DNA of 64,000 nt from Lampris incognitus (lineage: Eukaryota > Chordata > Actinopteri > Lampriformes > Lampridae), in assembly GCF_029633865.1 (NCBI RefSeq), contig NC_079220.1, positions 60,070,077 to 60,134,076 of the forward strand, read 5' to 3'. Positions 1 through 9,840 of this stretch are shown one piece after another. Position 1 is the stretch's first letter. Each line of letters opens with the position of its first letter. The position numbers and the translations under genes are program-made. Under the pieces are notes generated by a model, which made no database searches, was not told the DNA's origin, and worked only from the letters and a program-made list of their open reading frames with translations.

Positions 1-1664
1 CTGTGGTATTCTCTGTGCGATTGTCTGCCTGAGCTGATGAAACCCTTACACTAAGCGAAACATATAAAAAGAGCCGTCCATTAATTCTATCCAAGACTTT
101 CACTCCGAGAAGCTTGGTACTTTCCATCAGAAATACTATTGGCGTGGTTAGCTTGGCTACTGCAGAGAGTTAGTCTCTGTTGCTGTGGTATTCTCTGTGC
201 GATTGTCTGCCTCAGCTGATAAAACCCTTACCCTAAGCGAAACATAAAGAGCCGTCCATTAATTTTATCTAAAACTTTCGCTTCGAGAAGCTTGGTCCTT
301 CCATCAGAAATGCCATTGCTGTGGTTAGCTTGGCTACTGCGAAGAGTTAGTCTCTGTTGCTGTGCGATTGTTTGCCTGAGCTGATAAAACCCTTACACTA
401 AGCGAAACCTATAGAAAGAAACGTCCATTAATTTTATCCAAGACTTTCACTCCGAGAAGCATGGTACTTTCCATCACAAATGCCATTGTCATGGTTAGCT
501 TGGCTATTGCGAAGACTTGGTCTCTGTTGCTGTGGTATTCTCTTTGCGATTGTCTGCCTGAGCTGATAAAACCCTTACACTAAGCGAAACATATAAAAAG
601 AAACGTCCATTAATTTTATCCAAGACTTTCACTCCGAGAAGCTTGGCACTTTCTCTCAGAAATGCCATTGCCGTTGTTAGCTTGGCTACTGCGAAGAGTT
701 AGTCTCTGTTGCTCTGGTATTCTCTGTGCGATTGTCTGCCTGAGCTGATAAAACCCTTTCACTAAGCGAAACATGTAGAAAGAGCCATCTTGTTCTACAT
801 TTTTCAGTCAGATTTGGTGTACGGTTATGGTCAGCAACAGAGACTGTCTGCCTGTGCAGATAAAACCCTTACACTCAGCGAAACCTATAGAAAGAGCCGT
901 CCATTAATTCTATCCAAGACTAACTCCGAGAAGCTTGGTACTTTCCATCAGAAATGCCATTGCCGTGGTTAGCTTGGCTACTGCGAAGAGTTGGTCTCTG
1001 TTGCCCTGGTATTCTCTGTGCGATTGTCTGCCTGAGCTGATAAAACCTTTACACTAAGCAAAACATATAGAAAGAAACTTCCATTAATTTTATCCAAGAC
1101 TTTCACCCCGAGAAGCTTGGTACTTAACATCAAATACTATTGGCGTGGTTAGCTTGGCTACTGCGAAGAGTTCGTCTCTGTTGCTGTGGTATTCTCTGTG
1201 CGATTGTCTGCCTGAGCTGATAAAACCCTTACCCTAAGCGAAACATAGAAAGAGCCGTCCAGTAATTTTATCTAAAACTTTCGCTTCGAGAAGCTTGGTC
1301 CTTCCATCAGAAATGCCATTGCTGTGGTTAGCTTGGCTACTGCGAAGAGTTCGTCTCTGTTGCTGTGGTATTCTCTGTGCGATTGTCTGCCTGAGCTGAT
1401 AAAACCCTTACACTAAGCGAAACATATAGAAAGAGCCGTCCATTAATTCTATCCAAGACTTTCACTCCGAGAAGCTTGGTACTTTCCATCAGAAATGCCA
1501 TTGCCGTGGTTAGCTTGGCTACTGCGAAGAGTTAGTTTCTGTTGCTCTGGTATTCTCTGTGCGATTGTCTGCCTCAGCTGATAAAACCCATACCCTAAGC
1601 GAAACATGTAGAAAGAGCCATCTTGTTCTATATTTTTCAGTCAGGGTTGGTGTAGGGTTATGGT
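1..1664 (+). repeat. Satellite array A1, about nine forward monomers
   Basis: Head-to-tail monomers of about 182 bp; spacing of CATCAGAA elsewhere in the array (3,111 to 3,293) gives exactly 182. Order within a monomer: CCATTGCCGTGGTTAGC, then TCTCTGTTGCTGTGG, CGATTGTCTGCCTGAGC, the telomere-like ACCCTTACACTAAG, GTCCATTAATTTTATCC, and GAGAAGCTTGGTACTTTCC. AAGCTT (a HindIII site) recurs once per monomer. Variants mix freely: short monomers lack GTATTCTCTGTG, and a 'TTCGCTTCGAGAAG' subtype alternates with 'TTCACTCCGAGAAG'. The last 35 bp or so before the next module (about 1,630-1,662) are an inverted monomer fragment. The region from position 1 is repeated at 16,360. Confidence 0.95.
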
Positions 1665-1980
1665 CAGCAACAGAGACTGTCTGCCTGTGCAGATAAAACC
1701 GTTATACTAAATCTATCCCAACCCTTTAAAATGTAGAAAGAGCCATCTGTTAATTGTGTACAAACCGAAAGCTCCAAGACACTCAGTATTTCCCATCAGA
1801 AATGCCATTTTCGTGGTTAGCTTGACTCCTGCTAAGAATTAATCCCACAAAGAATACCATAGTAACAGAGACTGTTTTGGCGGTTGCCAAGCTAACCACT
1901 GCAGGCATTTCTGATGGAAAGTACAGAGCTTCTCGGTGTGAAAGGTTTGGATAAATTTGACGGATAGCTCATTCTACATT
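1665..1980 (-). repeat. Palindromic module M'1 (inverted monomer pair, one end missing)
   Basis: Begins CAGCAACAGAGAC, the reverse complement of the array's GTCTCTGTTGCTG. It then runs as a forward monomer to about 1,825, passes through a loop containing CTAAGAATTAATCCC, and continues as an inverted monomer (GCCAAGCTAACCACTG, TTTCTGATGGAAAG). The loop is the reverse complement of the loop in the modules after 14.9 kb, so this copy lies the other way round. Its right arm stops at the poly(T) of the adjacent spacer and lacks the inverted end seen in complete copies. Confidence 0.75.
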
Positions 1981-2376
1981 TGTTTTTGTTTTTTTTTTTT
2001 GCTTCTTTATGGGAGCTTCGAGGAAGGAGCGCATTCTGAGGGGTTAAAAAGGGGGAACATTTGAGAAATCCACCAGTTTTATCCAGACCTAAACCTTAGT
2101 CCTAACCCTTACCCTAAAAACATTAAATTGCAATAGCAGACTACTTCAAAAAAAAGCTTATATTACTCTAAACCACACCAATAACTTTCCAAGCTTAAAG
2201 CAGGGTAAACTAATCAAGATGGGAGGTGAATTGTAAAGAAGAAACATCCAAATTTACCGTATCCTTAATCCATCAAACTCTATCCACATCCATAACCCTA
2301 ATTCTGGGGATATATCTAAGCCAGCACTGGCGGAGGCACTCTGGTGACACGCGCTGGCCAGGGCATTCAACCCTTA
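1981..2376 (+). repeat. Spacer S1 (short spacer family)
   Basis: Non-satellite segment of about 395 bp that opens with a T-rich tract and ends at GGGCATTCAACCC, after which a monomer resumes at the ACTTTCACTCCGAG step. Ordered blocks: TTTATGGGAGC...GGAGCGCATTCTGAG, a telomere-like CCTAACCCTTACCCTAA, an A-rich tract, ACCAATAACTTTCCAAGC, then GCCAGCACTGGCGGAGG. The same blocks in the same order occur in the L spacers after 29 kb, but the 90-bp core of those spacers is missing. No open frame or RNA fold is evident. Confidence 0.8.
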
Positions 2377-2827
2377 ACTTTCACTCCGAGAAGCTCAATA
2401 TTATCCATCAGAAATGCCATTGCCTGGGTTAGCTTGGCTGCTGTGAAGAGTTTGACTTTATTACTGTGGTATTCTCTGTGCGATTGTCTGCCTGAGCTGA
2501 TAAAACCCTTACACTAAGCGAAACATATCGAAAGAACCGTCCATTAATTTTATCCAAGACTTTCACTCCGAGAAGCTTGGTACTTTCCATCAGAAATGCC
2601 ATTGCCGTGGTTAGCTTGGCTACTGCAAAGAGTTAGTTTCTGTTGCTGTGGTATTCTCTGTGCGATTGTCTGCCTGAGCTGATAAAACCCTTACACTAAG
2701 CGAAACATAGAAAGGGCCGTCCCTTAATTTTATCCAAGACTTTCACTCTGAGAAGCTCGGTAATTTCCATCAGACATGCCATTGCCGTGGTTAGCTTGGC
2801 TTCTGCGAAGAGTTAGTCTCTGTTGCT

Positions 2828-4244
2828 GTGCAATTGTCTGCCCGAGCTGATAAAACCCTTACACTAAGCGAAACATATAGAAAGAAACGTCCATTAATTT
2901 TATCCAAGACTTTCATTCCGAGAAGCTTGGTACTTTCCATCAGAATTGCCGTGGTTAGCTTGGCTACTGCGAAGAGTTCGTCTCTGTTGCTGTGGTATTC
3001 TCTGTGCGATTGTCTGCCTCAGCTGATAAAACCCTTACCCTAAGCGAAACATAGAAAGAGCCGTCCAGTAATTTTATCTAAAACTTTCGCTTCGAGAAGC
3101 TTGGTCCTTCCATCAGAAATGCCATTGCTGTGGTTAGCTTGGCTACTGCGAAGAGTTCGTCTCTGTTGCTGTGGTATTCTCTGTGCGATTGTCTGCCTGA
3201 GCTGATAAAACCCGTACACTAAGCGAAACATATAGAAATAAACGTCCATTAATTTTATCCAAGACTTTCACTCCGAGAAGCTTAGTACTTTCCATCAGAA
3301 ATACTATTGCCGTGGTTAGCTTGGCTACTGCGAAGAGTTCGTCTCTGTTGCTGTGGTATTCTTTGTGCGATTGTCTGCCTGAGCTGATAATACCCTTACC
3401 CAAAGCGAAACATAGAAAGAGCCGTCCAGTAATTTTATCTAAATCTTTCGCTTCGAGAAGCTTGGTCCTTCCATCAGAAATGCCATTGCTGTGGTTAGCT
3501 TGGCTACTGCGAAGAGTTAGTTTTTGTTGCTGTGGTATTCTCTGTGCGATTGTCTGCCTGAGCTGATAAAACCCTTGCACTAATTGAAACATAGAAAGGG
3601 CCGTCCCTTAATTTTATCCAAGACTTTCACTCTGAGAAGCTTGGTACTTTCCATCAGAAATGCTATTGCCGTGGTTAGCTTGGCTACTGCGAAGAGTTAA
3701 TCTCTGTTGCTGTGCGATTGTCTGCCTGAGCTGATAAAACCCTTACACTAAGCGAAACATATAGAAAGAAACGTCCATTAATTTTATCCAAGACTTTCAC
3801 TCCGAGAAGCTTGGTACTTTCCATCAGAATTGCCGTGGTTATCTTGGCTACTGCGAAGAGTTCGTCTCTGTTGCTGTGGTATTCTCTGTGCGATTGTCTG
3901 CCTCAGCTGATAAAACCCTTACCCTAAGCGAAACTTAGAAAGAGCCGTCCAGTAATTTTATCTAAAACTTTCGCTTCGAGAAGCTTGGTCCTTCCATCAG
4001 AAATGCCATTGCTGTGGTTAGCTTGGCTACTGCGAAGAGTTCGTCTCTGTTGCTGTGGTATTCTCTGTGCGATTGTCTGCCTGAGCTGATAAAACCCTTA
4101 CACTAAGCGAAACCTATAGAAAGAAACGTCCATTAATTTTATCCAAGACTTTCACTCCGAGAAGCTTAGTACTTTCCATCAGAAATACTATTGCCGTGGT
4201 TAGCTTGGCTACTGCGAAGAGTTCGTCTCTGTTGCTGTGGTATT
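2828..4244 (+). repeat. 884-bp-spaced duplication of a three-monomer block
   Basis: The stretch 2,828-3,360 matches 3,712-4,244 at a constant offset of 884 bp. Both carry the CAGAATTGCCG monomer, which lacks ATGCCA, followed by the TTCGCTTCGAG subtype and an AATACTATTGCC monomer. The second copy of the array at 16,360 has only one such block, so this is an expansion private to this copy or a loss in the other. Confidence 0.75.
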
Positions 4245-5306
4245 CTCTGTGCGATTGTCTGCCTGAGCTGATAAAACCCTTGCACTAAGCGAAACATAGA
4301 AAGGGCCGTTCCTGAATTTTATCCAAGACTTTCACTCTGAGAAGCTTGGTACTTTCCATCAGAAATGCCATTGCCGTGGTTAGCTTGGCTACTGCGAAGA
4401 ATTCGTCTCTGTTGCTGTGCGATTGTCTGCCTGAGCTGATAAAACCCTTATACTAAGCGAAACATATAGAAAGAAACGTCCATTAATTTTATCCAAGACT
4501 TTCACTCCGAGAAGCTTGGTGCTTTCCATCAGAAATGCCATTGCCGTGATTTGCTTGGCTACTGCGAAGAGTTGTTCTCTGTTGCTGTGGTATTCTCTGT
4601 GCGATTGTCTGCCTGAGCTGATAAAACCCTTACACTAAGCGAAACCTATAGAAAGAAACGTCCATTAATTTTATCCAAGACTTTCACTCCGAGAAGCTTA
4701 GTACTTTCCATCAGAAATACTATTGCCGTGGTTAGCTTGGCTACTGCGAAGAGTTCGTCTCTGTTGCTGTGGTATTCTCTGTGCGATTGTCTGCCTGAGC
4801 TGATAAAACCCTTGCACTAAGCGAAACATAGAAAGGGCCGTTCCTGAATTTTATCCAAGACTTTCACTCTGAGAAGCTTGGTACTTTCCATCAGAAATGC
4901 CATTGCCGTGGTTAGCTTGGCTACTGCAAAGAATTCGTCTCTGTTGCTGTGCGATTGTCTGCCTGAGCTGATAAAACCCTTATACTAAGCGAAACATATA
5001 GAAAGAAACGTCCATTAATTTTATCCAAGACTTTCACTCCGAGAAGCTTGGTGCTTTCCATCAGAAATGCCATTGCCGTGATTTGCTTGGCTACTGCGAA
5101 GAGTTGTTCTCTGTTGCTGAGGTATTCTCTTTGCGATTGTCTGCCTGAGCTGATAAAACCCTTACACTAAGCGAAACATATAGAAAGAAACGTCCATTAA
5201 TTTTATCCAAGACTTTCACTCCGAGAAGCTTAGTACTTTCCATCAGAAATACTATTGCCGTGGTTAGCTTGGCTACTGCGAAGAGTTCGTCTCTGTTGCT
5301 GTGGTA
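4111..5306 (+). repeat. 532-bp three-monomer higher-order repeat, 2.2 copies
   Basis: Units 4,111-4,642 and 4,643-5,174 plus part of a third repeat at a 532-bp offset. They share the rare GTTCCTGAATTTTATCC, TTGGTGCTTTCC and GTGATTTGCTTGG variants in the same order. 532 bp equals two long and one short monomer. The array copy at 19.6-20.2 kb has one unit fewer. Confidence 0.8.
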
Positions 5307-7170
5307 TTCTTTGTGCGATTGTCTGCCTGAGCTGATAATACCCTTACCCAAAGCGAAACATAGAAAGAGCCGTCCAGTAATTTTATCTAAAACTTTCGCT
5401 TCGAGAAGCTTGGTCCTTCCATCAGAAATGCCATTGCTGTGGTTAGCTTGGCTACTGCGAAGAGTTAGTTTTTGTTGCTGTGGTATTCTCTTTGCGATTG
5501 TCTGCCTGAGCTGATAAAACCCTTGCACTAATTGAAACATAGAAAGGGCCGTCCCTTAATTTTATCCAAGACTTTCACTCTGAGAAGCTTGGTACTTTCC
5601 ATCAGAAATGCCATTGCCGTGGTTAGCTTGGCTACTGCGAAGAGTTAATCTCTGTTGCTGTGCGATTGTCTGCCTGAGCTGATAAAACCCTTACACTAAG
5701 CGAAACATATAGAAAGAAACGTCCATTAATTTTATCCAAGACTTTCACTCTGAGAAGCTTGGTACTTTCCATCAGAAATGCCATTGCCGTGGTTAGCTTG
5801 GCTACTGCGAAGAGTTAATCTCTGTTGCTGTGCGATTGTCTGCCTGAGCTGATGAAACCCTTACCCAAAGCGAAACATAGAAAGAGCCGTCCAGTAATTT
5901 TATCTAAAACTTTCGCTTCGAGAAGCTTGGTCCTTCCATCAGAAATGCCGTTGCTGTGGTTAGCTTGGCTACTGCGAAGAGTTCGTCTCTGTTGCTGTGG
6001 TATTCTCTGTGCAATTGTCTGCCTGAGCTGGTAAAACCCTTACACTAAGCGAAACCTATAGAAAGAGCCGTCCAGTAATTTTATCTAAAACTTTCGCTTC
6101 GAGAAGCTTGGTCCTTCCATCAGAAATGCCATTGCTGTGGTTAGCTTGGCTACTGCGAAGAGTTCGTCTCTGTTGCTGTGGTATTCTCTGTGCGATTTGT
6201 CTGTCTGAGCTGATAAAACCCTTACACTAAGCGAAACCTATAGAAAGAAACGTCCATTAATTTTATCCAAGACTTTCACTCCGAGAAGCTTAGTACTTTC
6301 CATCAGAAATACTATTGCCGTGCTTAGCTTGGCTACTGCGAAGAGTTTGTCTCTGTTGCTGTGGTATTCTTTGTGCGATTGTCTGCCTGAGCTGATAAAA
6401 CCCTTACCCTAAGCGAAACATGGAAAGAGCCGTCCAGTAATTTTATCTAAAACTTTCGCTTCGAGAAGCTTGGTCCTTCCATCAGAAATGCCATTGCTGT
6501 GGTTAGCTTGGCTACTGCGAAGAGTTAGTTTCTGTTGCTGTGGTATTCTCCGTGCGATTGTCTGCCTTAGCTGATAAAACCCTTGCACTAAGCGAAACAT
6601 AGAAAGGGCCGTCCCTTAATTTTATCCAAGACTTTCACTCTGAGAAGCTTGGTACTTTCCATCAGAAATGCCATTGCCGTGGTTAGCTTGGCTACTGCGA
6701 AGAATTCGTCTCTGTTGCTGTGCGATTGTCTGCCTGAGCTGATAAAACCCTTGCACTAAGCGAAACATAGAAAGGGCCGTCCCTTAATTTTATCCAAGAC
6801 TTTCACTCTGAGAAGCTTGGTACTTTCCATCAGAAATGCCATTGCCGTGGTTAGCTTGGCTACTGCGAAGAATTCCTCTCTGTTGCTCTGCGATTGTCTG
6901 CCTGAGCTGATAAAACCCTTACACTAAGCGAAACATATAAAAAGAAACGTCCATTAATTTTATCCAAGACTTTCACTCCGAGGAGCTTGGTACTTTCCAT
7001 CAGAATTGCCGTTGTTAGCTTGGCTACTGTGAAGAGTTAGTCTCTGTTGCTCTGGTATTCTCTGTGCGATTGTCTGCCTGAGCTGATAAAACCCATACCC
7101 TAAGCGAAACATGTAGAAAGAGCCATCTTGTTCTACATTTTTCAGTCAGGGTTTGTGTAGGGTTATTGGT

Positions 7171-7488
7171 CAGCAACAGAGACTGTCTGCTTGTGCAGAT
7201 AAAACCCTTATACTAAACCTATCCCAACCTTTTAAAATGTAGAAAGAGCCATCTGTTAATTGTATACAAACCTAAAGCTCCAGGACACTCTATTTCCCAT
7301 CAGAAATGCCATTGCCGTGGTTAGCTTGACTCCTGCTAAGAATTAATCCCACAAAGAATACGATAATAACAGAGACTGTCTTGGCGGTTGCCAAGCTAAC
7401 CACTGTAGTGGCGTTTCTGATGGAAAGTACAGAGTTTCTCGGTGTGAAAGGTTTGGATAAAATTAACAGATGGCTCATTCTACATTTG
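7171..7488 (-). repeat. Palindromic module M'2
   Basis: Same design as the copy at 1,665: forward monomer arm, loop with CTAAGAATTAATCCC, inverted monomer arm, then poly(T). The inverted TTCAGTCAGGGTTTG fragment lies just before it. Confidence 0.75.
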
Positions 7489-7872
7489 TTGTTTTTTTTT
7501 TTATCCTTTATGGGAGCTTCGAGGAAGGAGCGCATTCTGAGGGGTTAAAAAGGGGGAACATTACAGAAATCCACCAGTTTTAACCAGACCTAAACCTTAG
7601 TCCTAACCCTTACCCTAAAAACATTAAATTGCAATAGCAGACTACTTCAAAAAAAAGAGAGGAAGCTTATTACTCTAAACCCCACCAATAACTTTTCAAG
7701 CTTAAAGCAGGGTAAACTAATCAAGATGGGAGGTGAATTGTAAAGAAGAAACATCCAAATTTACCGTATCCTTAATCCATCAAACTCTATCCACATCCCT
7801 AATTCTGGGGATATCTCTAAACCAGCACTGGCGGAGGCATTCTGGTGACACGCGCTGGCCCGGGCATTCAAC
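7489..7872 (+). repeat. Spacer S2
   Basis: S-type spacer with the oligo(T) start, CCTAACCCTTACCCTAA, an A-rich tract and GCCCGGGCATTCAACC end. It differs from S1 by CTCTAAACC instead of ATCTAAGCC and by an extra GAGAGGAAGC beside the A tract. Confidence 0.8.
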
Positions 7873-9133
7873 CTTCACTCCGAGAAGCTCAATATTATCC
7901 ATCAGAAATGCCATTGCCGTGGTTAGCTTGGCTACTGCGAAGAGTTCGTCTCTGTTGCTGTGGTATTCTCTGTGCGATTGTCTGCCTGAGCTGATAAAAC
8001 CCTTACACTAAGCGAAACATATAGAAAGAAACGTCCATTAATTTTATCCAAGACTTTCACTCCGAGAAGATTAGTACTTTCCATCAGAAATACTATTGCC
8101 GTGGTTAGCTTGGCTACTGCGAAGAGTTCGTCTCTGTTGCTGTGGTATTCTTTGTGCGATTGTCTGCCTGAGCTGATAATACCCTTACCCAAAGCGAAAC
8201 ATAGAAAGAGCCGTCCAGTAATTTTATGTAAAGCTTTCGCTTCGAGAAGCTTGGTCCTTCCATCAGAAATGCCATTGCGGTGGTTAGCTTGGCTACTGCG
8301 AAGAGTTAGTTTCTGTTGCTGTGGTATTCTCTGTGCGATTGTCTGCCTGAGCTGATAAAACCCTTACACTAAGCGAAACATATAGAAAGAAACGTCCATT
8401 AATTTTATCCAAGACTTTCACTCCGAGAAGATTAGTACTTTCCATCAGAAATACTATTGCCGTGGTTAGCTTGGCTACTGCGAAGAGTTCGTCTCTGTTG
8501 CTGTGGTATTCTTTGTGCGATTGTCTGCCTGAGCTGATAAAACCCTTGCACTAAGCGAAACATAGAAAGGGCCGTCCCTTAATTTTATCCAAGACTTTCA
8601 CTCTGAGAAGCTTGGTACTTTCCATCAGAAATGCCATTGCCGTGGTTAGCTTGGCTACTGCGAAGAATTCGTCTCTGTTGCTGTGCGATTGTCTGCCTGA
8701 GCTGATAAAACCCTTGCACTAAGCGAAACATAGAAAGGGCCGTCCCTTAATTTTATCCAAGACTTTCACTCTGAGAAGCTTGGTACTTTCCATCAGAAAT
8801 GCCATTGCCGTGGTTAGCTTGGCTACTGCGAAGAATTCCTCTCTGTTGCTCTGCGATTGTCTGCCTGAGCTGATAAAACCCTTACCCTAAGCGAAACATA
8901 TAAAAAGAAACGTCCATTAATTTTATCCAAGACTTTCACTCCGAGGAGCTTGGTACTTTCCATCAGAATTGCCGTTGTTAGCTTGGCTACTGTGAAGAGT
9001 TAGTCTCTGTTGCTCTGGTATTCTCTGTGCGATTGTCTGCCTGAGCTGATAAAACCCATACCCTAAGCGAAACATGTAGAAAGAGCCATCTTGTTCTACA
9101 TTTTTCAGTCAGGGTTTGTGTAGGGTTATTGGT
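7873..9133 (+). repeat. Satellite array A3, about seven forward monomers
   Basis: Forward monomers of the subtypes found in A2, including two consecutive GGGCCGTCCC monomers with GAATTC or GAATTCC. Together with M' and S at either end it forms one step of a tandem unit of about 1,965 bp: 6,751 corresponds to 8,714, and 7,733 to 9,700. Confidence 0.92.
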
Positions 9134-9450
9134 CAGCAACAGAGACTGTCTGCTTGTGCAGATAAAACCCTTATACTAAACCTATCCCAACCCTTTAAAA
9201 TGTAGAAAGAGCCATCTGTTAATTGTATACAAACCTAAAGCTCCAGGACACTCTATTTCCCATCAGAAATCCCATTGCCGTGGTTAGCTTGACTCCTGCT
9301 AAGAATTAATCCCACAAAGAATACGATAATAACAGAGACTGTCTTGGCGGTTGCCAAGCTAACCACTGTAGTGGCGTTTCTGATGGAAAGTACAGAGCTT
9401 CTCGGTGTGAAAGGTTTGGATAAAATTAACAGATGGCTCATTCTGCATTT
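9134..9450 (-). repeat. Palindromic module M'3
   Basis: Inverted monomer pair like the copy about 1,965 bp upstream, with which it shares GAATACGATAATAACAGAG in the loop. It is distinguished from M'4 by CTCTATTTCCC where M'4 has CTCAGTATTTCCC. Confidence 0.75.
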
Positions 9451-9840
9451 GTTGGTTTTTTTTTTTTTTGATCCTTTATGGGAGCTTCGAGGAAGGAGCG
9501 CATTCTGAGGGGTTAAAAAGGGGGAACATTACAGAAATCCACCAGTTTTAACCAGACCTAAACCTTAGTCCTAACCCTTACCCTAAAAACATTAAATTGC
9601 AATAGCAGACTACTTCAAAAAAAGAGAGGAAGCTTATTACTCTAAACCCCACCAATAACTTTTCAAGCTTAAAGCAGGGTAAACTAATCAAGATGGGAGG
9701 TGAATTGTAAAGAAGAAACATCCAAATTTACCGTATCCTTAATCCATCAAACTCTATCCACATCCCTAATTCTGGGGATATCTCTAAACCAGCACTGGCG
9801 GAGGCATTCTGGTGACACGCGCTGGCCCGGGCATTCAACC
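9451..9840 (+). repeat. Spacer S3
   Basis: S-type spacer, nearly the same as S2. It carries GATCC after the poly(T) and GAACATTACAG, markers used below to recognise S6 as a mosaic. Confidence 0.8.

Larger units (their letters stand above)
2377..7170 (+). repeat. Satellite array A2, about 27 forward monomers
   Basis: Three monomer subtypes cycle here. One carries CCAGTAATTTTATCTAAAAC with TTCGCTTCGAG. One carries AAACGTCCATTAATTTTATCC with AGAAATACTATTGCCG. One carries GGGCCGTCCCTTAATTTTATCC, usually with a short TTGCTGTGCGATTG and sometimes GAATTC. They give irregular 2-, 3- and 5-monomer higher-order units. The minus strand stays open for 149 codons in two places (3,143-3,592; 5,091-5,540) by reading successive monomers in different frames, so these are not genes. 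Confidence 0.93.

Noticed and set aside
60-130. CENP-B box in the CTTTCGCTTCGAGAAGC or GAGAAGCTTGG region
   Set aside because: The essential TTCG....A..CGGG spacing of the known box is not met in any monomer subtype inspected.
1981-2003. Poly(T) beside S spacers as the tail of a reverse-strand retroposon
   Set aside because: No target-site duplication, no internal promoter boxes and no coding remnant. The tract varies in length at a fixed joint shared by all S copies, so it is part of one old joint.
2095-2125. True telomere repeat tract
   Set aside because: At most two or three imperfect CCCTAA-like units occur together, always in the same place within monomer or spacer.
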